Origin: Caulobacteraceae bacterium | GTDB lineage: Bacteria; Pseudomonadota; Alphaproteobacteria; Caulobacterales; Caulobacteraceae | Length of the DNA: 63,066 bases | Reading direction: 5' to 3' | Assembly (NCBI GenBank): GCA_028290905.1 | Contig: JAQGIW010000165.1 | Span: 1 to 63,066, forward strand | Shown here: one piece after another, positions 58,562-63,066 of the stretch | Layout: every line of letters starts with the position of its first letter | Numbering within the stretch: the stretch's first letter is position 1 | Notes under the pieces: generated by a model | What the model saw: only the letters and a program-made list of their open reading frames with translations | Database searches by the model: none | What the model was told of the DNA's origin: nothing | Made by a program: the position numbers and the translations under genes

Positions 58562-59329
58562 CTATTCGCCACCCACGCCTATGTTGGGGGCTGATGGCGG
58601 CGGTTTCAACGGCCGGGCTTGATCGAGCCGTTCGTCCTTGAGACCGACGCCGGTGAGCCTCAGCCGCCCGGCGGCGCGGATCAGCCAGGCGAGGGTGTCG
58701 GCCGCCGCCTCATAGCCGAGGCCGTGGGGCGGGCGGATGTTGGAGACGCAGTTGCGCTCGGAGTCGCGGCGGCCCGGCGCCGGACCCGAGGTGAGGTAGG
58801 CGCCCAGGCTGTCGGCGGCGCTGAGCCCCGGCCGCTCGCCGATCAGCACCACCACCATCCGCGCGCCGAGCCGGGCGCCGATCTCGTCGCCGAGGGCCAC
58901 CCGCGCCAGGTGGGCCACGACGACGGGGGCCACACGCCAGTCGGCCAGTCGCTCGATCAGGCGCGAGGCGACCGGCGCCGCGTGGGCGTGGACGGCGGGG
59001 GCGGAGAGACCGTCGCCGATGACGATGGCGAGGTCCCAGTCGCCCGGCGCGAGCCGGGACGCGCTCTCCGCGTCCAGCCGCCGTCCGAGGTCCGGCCGGC
59101 GCAGGTAGGCCGACCGATCGGGAGCCTGGCTGGCCGCCGTGACCACGGGCCAGGGCTTCAGCGCGGCGGCGATGTCCGCCGGGTCGAAAGGCGCATGCAC
59201 GGCGTCCCGCGCCAGGGCGTGGTCCCGCTGGAACGCCAGCAGCGGCGCGGTGGGCAGCCCCGCCCCGCTCCTGCCGAGCGCCACCCGCGCCGAGGTCATG
59301 AGCCGGAGCCGGGCGAGCGGATCGCTCAC
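58562..59329 (-). CDS. eutC: ethanolamine ammonia-lyase small subunit
   Basis: GTG start (complement of 59327-59329) overlapping the eutB stop by 4 bases (GTGA). 255 residues. EutC signature: VALGRSGAGLPTAPLLAFQRDHALARDAVH, then DLAIVIGDGLSAPAVHAHA, VVVLIGERPGLSAADSLGAYLT and SERNCVSNIRPPHGL with the cobalamin-site Cys. Forms the B12-dependent enzyme with EutB that splits ethanolamine into acetaldehyde and ammonia. Confidence 0.95.
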   Translation of the reverse strand: MSDPLARLRLMTSARVALGRSGAGLPTAPLLAFQRDHALARDAVHAPFDPADIAAALKPWPVVTAASQAPDRSAYLRRPDLGRRLDAESASRLAPGDWDLAIVIGDGLSAPAVHAHAAPVASRLIERLADWRVAPVVVAHLARVALGDEIGARLGARMVVVLIGERPGLSAADSLGAYLTSGPAPGRRDSERNCVSNIRPPHGLGYEAAADTLAWLIRAAGRLRLTGVGLKDERLDQARPLKPPPSAPNIGVGGE

Positions 59330-60693
59330 GGCGAATAATCCAGCAGCGGAGCGCCGCGCGGGGGTGCGGCCAGGGCGCCGGCGGCGTCGATCATGCCCAT
59401 CGAGGCGAGCCACGCCTCGAACTCCGGCGCCGGCCGCAGCCCGAGCACGCCGCGCACATAGAGGGCGTCGTGGAAGCTTGTGCTCTGGTAATTCAGCATC
59501 ACATCGTCCGCCCCCGGCACGCCCATGACGAAGTTGACCCCGGCCACGGCGAGCAGTGTCAGGAGGGTGTCCATGTCGTCCTGGTCGGCTTCGGCATGAT
59601 TGGTGTGGCAGACGTCCACGCCCATGGGCAGGCCCAGCAGCTTGCCGCAGAAGTGGTCCTCGAGGCCCGCGCGCACGATCTGCTTGCCGTCGTAGAGGTA
59701 TTCCGGACCGATGAACCCCACCACGCTATTGACCAGGAAGGGATCGAACGCCCGCGCCACGCCATAGGCGCGGGCCTCGAGCGTCTGCTGGTCGACGCCG
59801 TGATGGGCGCCGGCCGATAGCGCCGAGCCCTGGCCGGTCTCGAAGTAGCACACCTGTTCGCCACCGCGGCGCAGGGAGAGGGCGGCGTCCCGCCCCTCGG
59901 CCAGGAGGGCGAGATCCACTCCGAAGCCTTGGTTGGCCCCCTGTGTCCCCGCGATCGACTGGAAGACTAGGTCCACCGGCGCCCCGCGCTCCACCGCCGC
60001 GATGGAGGTGGTCAGGTGGGCGAGGACGCAGCTCTGGGTGGGGATGGCGTAGCGCCGGCGGACGTCGTCGACCAGGCGCAGCAGGGCGATCGCTCCGGCG
60101 AGGCTGTCGCCGGCGGGGTTGATCCCGATCACCGCGTCGCCGCAGCCGAACATCAGGCCGTCGAGGATGGAGGCGGCGACGCCGGAAGGATCGTCGGTGG
60201 GGTGGTTGGGCTGCAGCCTCACCGACAGGCGCCCCGGCAGGCCGATCGTCGTGCGGAAGCGCGTCCTCACGCGACGGCGCGCGGCGACGGCGATCAGGTC
60301 CTGGTTGCGCATCAGCTTGCTGACGGCGGCGGCCATCTCGGGTGTGAGCCCCGGGCCAAGCGCCGCCAGAGTCTCGGCGGTGGCCGCCTCCGACAGCAGC
60401 CAGTCGCGGAACCCTCCCACGGTGAGGGCGGCGGCGGGCGCGAAGGCGGACGCGTCATGGGTGTCGAGGATCAGGCGGGTGACCTCGTCGTCCTCGTACG
60501 GAACCACCGCCTCGTTCAGGAACGCGCTCAGGGGAACATCGGCCAGGGCCCAGCGGGCGGCGACGCGCTCGGCCTGGCTGGCCGCGGCCACCCCGGCCAG
60601 CTCGTCCCCCGAGCGCGCCGGCGTCGCCCGCGCCAGCAGGGTCTTCAGGTCGTCGAAGACATACCTCTGGCCGTTGAGGGCGCTGGCGAACAT
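59326..60693 (-). CDS. eutB: ethanolamine ammonia-lyase large subunit
   Basis: ATG (complement of 60691-60693) with AAGGTG six bases upstream. 455 residues, normal length. EutB signature blocks: YVFDDLKTLLARATPARSGDEL, LMRNQDLIAVA, LSVRLQPNHPTDDPSGVAASIL, IGINPAGDS, FQSIAGTQGANQGFG, CYFETGQGSALSAGAHHGVDQQT in part and DVCHTNHAEADQDDM. Overlaps eutC. No microcompartment genes are nearby, so the acetaldehyde is presumably handled in the cytoplasm. Divergent from the SDR gene. Confidence 0.95.
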   Translation of the reverse strand: MFASALNGQRYVFDDLKTLLARATPARSGDELAGVAAASQAERVAARWALADVPLSAFLNEAVVPYEDDEVTRLILDTHDASAFAPAAALTVGGFRDWLLSEAATAETLAALGPGLTPEMAAAVSKLMRNQDLIAVAARRRVRTRFRTTIGLPGRLSVRLQPNHPTDDPSGVAASILDGLMFGCGDAVIGINPAGDSLAGAIALLRLVDDVRRRYAIPTQSCVLAHLTTSIAAVERGAPVDLVFQSIAGTQGANQGFGVDLALLAEGRDAALSLRRGGEQVCYFETGQGSALSAGAHHGVDQQTLEARAYGVARAFDPFLVNSVVGFIGPEYLYDGKQIVRAGLEDHFCGKLLGLPMGVDVCHTNHAEADQDDMDTLLTLLAVAGVNFVMGVPGADDVMLNYQSTSFHDALYVRGVLGLRPAPEFEAWLASMGMIDAAGALAAPPRGAPLLDYSP

Positions 60694-60761
60694 CGACGCA
60701 CCTTGCCATCCCCCATGCTCCCAGGCCATTGACCTTGCTCCTCACAGCAAAGGCGGACGTC

Positions 60762-61532
60762 ATGGATCTGGGTCTCAAGGGCAAGAACGCCGTCATTCTG
60801 GGCGGCACACGCGGCATCGGCCGGGCGATCGCCGACACCCTGGCGGCCGAGGGGGCCAATGTGGCGATCTGCGCGCGCAAGGCCGACCAGGTGGCCGAGG
60901 CGGTGGCGGACCTGAAGAAGATGGGCGTCAAGGCGACCGGCGCGGCGGTGGACATCATGGACGGGCCGGCCCTGACCGCCTGGATCGAGGCGGCCGCCGC
61001 CGAGCTGGGCGGCATCGACATCCTGGTCTCCAACGCCGGCGCCATGGCCGTGGGCAACGACGCGGCGTCGTGGGAGCAGAACTTCAAGCTGGACGTCATG
61101 GGCATGGTGAACGCCTTCGAGGCGGCCAAGCCGCACCTCCTCAAGGCGGCCGAGACCCACGGCGACGCCTCGTTCACGATCATCTCGACGGTGTCGGCGG
61201 CCGAGAGCGACAGCGCCGGCGCCTATGGGCCGATGAAGGCGGCGCTGATCCATCAGGCCAAGGGGCTGGCGCGGCAGTATGCGCCGCAACACGTCCGCGC
61301 CAACGTGGTCTCGCCCGGCGCGATCTACTTCAAGGACGGGGTGTGGAACATGGTCGAGACCCACATGCCCGACCGCTTCAAGGCGATGATGGACCGCATG
61401 GTCATGGGCCGCATGGGAACCCCCGACGACATCGCCAGGGCGACGGTGTTCCTCGCCAGCCCGGCCTCCTGCTACACCACGGGGGTGAACCTGGTGGTGG
61501 ACGGGGCAGCGAGCCGGCGGGTGAATTTCTAG
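60762..61532 (+). CDS. short-chain dehydrogenase/reductase (256 aa)
   Basis: ATG with AAAGGCGG upstream. SDR cofactor loop LGGTRGIG (the Gly-x-x-x-Gly variant), NAGAMAV, and IISTVSAAES with YGPMKAAL (Tyr-x-x-x-Lys). The residue between TVSA and YGPMK spacing is normal. Similar to SDRs in aromatic or steroid breakdown. Divergent from eutB. Confidence 0.87.
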   Translation: MDLGLKGKNAVILGGTRGIGRAIADTLAAEGANVAICARKADQVAEAVADLKKMGVKATGAAVDIMDGPALTAWIEAAAAELGGIDILVSNAGAMAVGNDAASWEQNFKLDVMGMVNAFEAAKPHLLKAAETHGDASFTIISTVSAAESDSAGAYGPMKAALIHQAKGLARQYAPQHVRANVVSPGAIYFKDGVWNMVETHMPDRFKAMMDRMVMGRMGTPDDIARATVFLASPASCYTTGVNLVVDGAASRRVNF

Positions 61533-61541
61533 GGCCCCACT

Positions 61542-61664
61542 CCGCTCATCCCCGCCAAAGCGGGGACCCAGTGCTTTCCAGGGATACGCATGGGGTAGTT
61601 TGGTCGCGGGGTAGAACACGCCTCGCTGGACAACGCTGGGTCCCCGCTTCGCGGGGATGAGCGG
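61542..61664. repeat. paired CATCCCCGC/GCGGGGATG inverted repeat
   Basis: Left element CCGCTCATCCCCGCCAAAGC (61542-) with GGGGACCCAGTG, and right element CGCTGGGTCCCCGC (61634-) with TTCGCGGGGATGAGCGG (-61664), inverted to each other about 60 bases apart; each is itself palindromic. A REP-like dispersed repeat between convergent stop codons, probably also a bidirectional terminator. Confidence 0.6.
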
Positions 61665-61673
61665 TATTGATAC

Positions 61674-63066
61674 CTAACCCCCCTGGTCGTATTCGAAGGT
61701 GTTGGGCTTGGCTTTCTTGGTGAGGCCGAAGGTGTAGCTGAGGCCGAAGTAGCCCACGCGGCCGAACACGTGCCGGCTGTAGTTGTCCTGCAGGGTCGGC
61801 GTGGTCACGATGCGCTGGAAGCGCTGGCCGTCGAAGAGGTCGGTGACGGTGATCACCGCCGAGAGATTGCCCCACAGCTTCCGCCGGTAGCCGAGGTTCA
61901 CCAGGTTGATGGCGCCGATGGACCCCTGCGGCGTCAGCCGCTTGTCGGTGCGGCTGAAGGAGATCTGCGCGGTGTCGGCCGAGGTGGGCCGCCAGTCCAG
62001 GCTGGCCTTGGCGTTGAGGCCGAGAGTGTCGCGCAGCCCGCTCGTCCCCAAAGACGCGACGCCGAGGGATGTGGCGTTGATCTGGCTGTAGAAGAGGTTT
62101 CCGCTCAGCGCATAGGAGAGGCGAGACAGGATCTTGCCATTGGCGTTGAAGTCGAGCCCGGCCGCCTTGCTCTTGGGCAGGTTCTCCTGCCTCGTCAGCG
62201 TCACGTCGGCGCTGACGATCTCGGTGACGCTGGTGAAGCTGTCGCGGTTGAACTGGTAGTAGGCGGTCGCCCCATAGTTCACGGACTTGTTGGAACCCGC
62301 ATAGCCGAACTCGTACGCCCAGGTGTCCTGCGGCAGAAGGTTGGCGTTGCCGGCCCGTAGGTTGTGGGTGTCCTGATAGTCGGTGAACGGATTGAGGGCC
62401 TCGGGATCGGGCCTGGTCACCCGGCGGCTGACGCTCAGGGTAAGCTTGGCGTCGTCGCCGAGCTTCCGCTCGAGGTTCAGGCTCGGGTAGGCGCGGAAGT
62501 AGGACTGCGATCCGGGGAGGTTGCCGGTGATCTGCAGGAAGTTCACGTCGGTCTGCTCGAGACGGACGCCAGCCTGCAGGGTCCAGGGACCGATGGGCGC
62601 CTCGTACTGGCCGTAGCCGGCCATGACCTGCTGGTGATAGCGGAAGTGGTTGGTGATGTTGGGGTTGTCGATCAGCGCTCCGGTCACCGGGTCGACGTTA
62701 TCGCCGACGTTGTCGAAGCGGTTGCTGTCGTCCTCGAAGTCGTAGCCGAGCTTGAGGGTGCGCCCGCGGCTCATCGGCAGGGCGTAGTCGGCGCTGGCCT
62801 CCTGCTTGATCAGGTCGTTGCTCAGCCGCAGCCGATCCTGCGTCGGCGGCCCCACGGGCGTGAAGAAGTCGTTGACGTAGGCGTAGCGCTCACGCTCGCG
62901 ATAGACGCTCCTCTGGTAGGAGAGGCTGAGCAGCTCGCCCGGGCGCCACAGCTTCTGGTCGAACCGGAAGCCCTCGCCCTCGTCGATATTGTACTCGTAG
63001 CCGTTGCTGCGCCGGTCCGAGACGGCAGTCGGCGGCCCCGCTGTAGGGCCGCTCTGGTCCTGCTGC
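61674..63066 (-). CDS. TonB-dependent receptor-like outer-membrane beta-barrel, C-terminal part
   Basis: Open frame from the right edge to a stop at 61674, with alternating hydrophobic beta strands ending VFGRVGYFGLSYTFGLTKKAK. Motifs such as LSYQRSVYRERERYAYVND, LTLSVSRRVTRPDPEALNPF and FSRTDKRLTPQGSIGAINLV are typical of the barrel of TonB-dependent-receptor-like proteins (OMP_b-brl_3 type). The plug domain and N-terminus lie outside the window. Substrate unknown. Confidence 0.85.
   Translation of the reverse strand, partial: QQDQSGPTAGPPTAVSDRRSNGYEYNIDEGEGFRFDQKLWRPGELLSLSYQRSVYRERERYAYVNDFFTPVGPPTQDRLRLSNDLIKQEASADYALPMSRGRTLKLGYDFEDDSNRFDNVGDNVDPVTGALIDNPNITNHFRYHQQVMAGYGQYEAPIGPWTLQAGVRLEQTDVNFLQITGNLPGSQSYFRAYPSLNLERKLGDDAKLTLSVSRRVTRPDPEALNPFTDYQDTHNLRAGNANLLPQDTWAYEFGYAGSNKSVNYGATAYYQFNRDSFTSVTEIVSADVTLTRQENLPKSKAAGLDFNANGKILSRLSYALSGNLFYSQINATSLGVASLGTSGLRDTLGLNAKASLDWRPTSADTAQISFSRTDKRLTPQGSIGAINLVNLGYRRKLWGNLSAVITVTDLFDGQRFQRIVTTPTLQDNYSRHVFGRVGYFGLSYTFGLTKKAKPNTFEYDQGG

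Noticed and set aside
58562-60693. Ethanolamine-utilisation microcompartment operon
   Set aside because: Only eutB and eutC are present; no shell protein, aldehyde dehydrogenase or EutA-like reactivase gene is adjacent.

Overview
The window is a 63 kb, mostly very GC-rich chromosome segment from an alphaproteobacterium, most likely a member of the Caulobacterales (Phenylobacterium/Caulobacter-like). This is inferred from the PEPATW-type PEP-CTERM tails, an MbfA-type ferritin/VIT1 exporter, a CYP153-like P450, the many acyl-CoA/SDR catabolic genes and an outer-membrane TonB-type beta-barrel receptor. No tRNA, rRNA, transposase, integrase or CRISPR array was seen.

Layout. 1-4.6 kb: three small minus-strand genes cut by the left edge, a TIR-TolB-TPR protein, a secreted glycine-zipper protein and a MerR regulator whose C-terminus runs into the remains of a Phd/YefM-type antitoxin. 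4.5-14.5 kb: the most unusual region, an orphan Rhs polymorphic-toxin array on the minus strand. Four 5'-truncated copies of one Rhs core are each followed by a different AT-rich C-terminal tip and then by a small gene that looks like its immunity protein. The tips are a HELDH zincin (M91-like), a HETTH zincin (DUF4157-like), a permuted papain/NlpC-like cysteine enzyme and one unrecognised tip. No N-terminal Rhs, PAAR or VgrG part is present. All four putative immunity proteins carry signal peptides or membrane segments, which suggests that the toxins act in the cell envelope. One module carries an in-frame TAG stop between core and tip. 14.5-15.6 kb: a HEPN/MNT toxin-antitoxin pair and a truncated MazF/PemK-like toxin, so both flanks of the Rhs island hold toxin-antitoxin genes or remnants.

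15.6-22.5 kb: a three-gene set (transglutaminase-DUF2126, circularly permuted ATP-grasp-alpha-E fusion, transglutaminase) of the kind predicted to make and process peptide-like amide bonds. 22.5-30.2 kb: DUF72 protein, secreted PQQ/cytochrome c dehydrogenase, mscL, an amidohydrolase, a three-gene operon with a SigJ-like ECF sigma factor and AhpD-like protein, and an MbfA iron exporter. 30.2-46.5 kb: SDRs, a PAS hybrid histidine kinase, two PEP-CTERM proteins, a second TIR-TPR protein with a membrane segment, enoyl-CoA hydratases, a VOC protein, an Old Yellow Enzyme, a methyltransferase, an RlpA-like lipoprotein, dienelactone hydrolase, alkaline phosphatase and an EVE protein. 46.5-63 kb: a secreted amidohydrolase, a CYP153-like P450, a CHASE2 adenylate cyclase, a broken second P450, a GlxA-type regulator divergent from an isonitrile hydratase-like gene, a TauE/SafE permease followed by a Tat-exported aminotransferase, a GNAT/K+ channel pair, eutBC, an SDR and the C-terminal part of a TonB-dependent-receptor-like barrel.

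At least three families of short GC-rich inverted repeats are scattered between genes. Several lie directly against start codons, stop codons or pseudogene ends.
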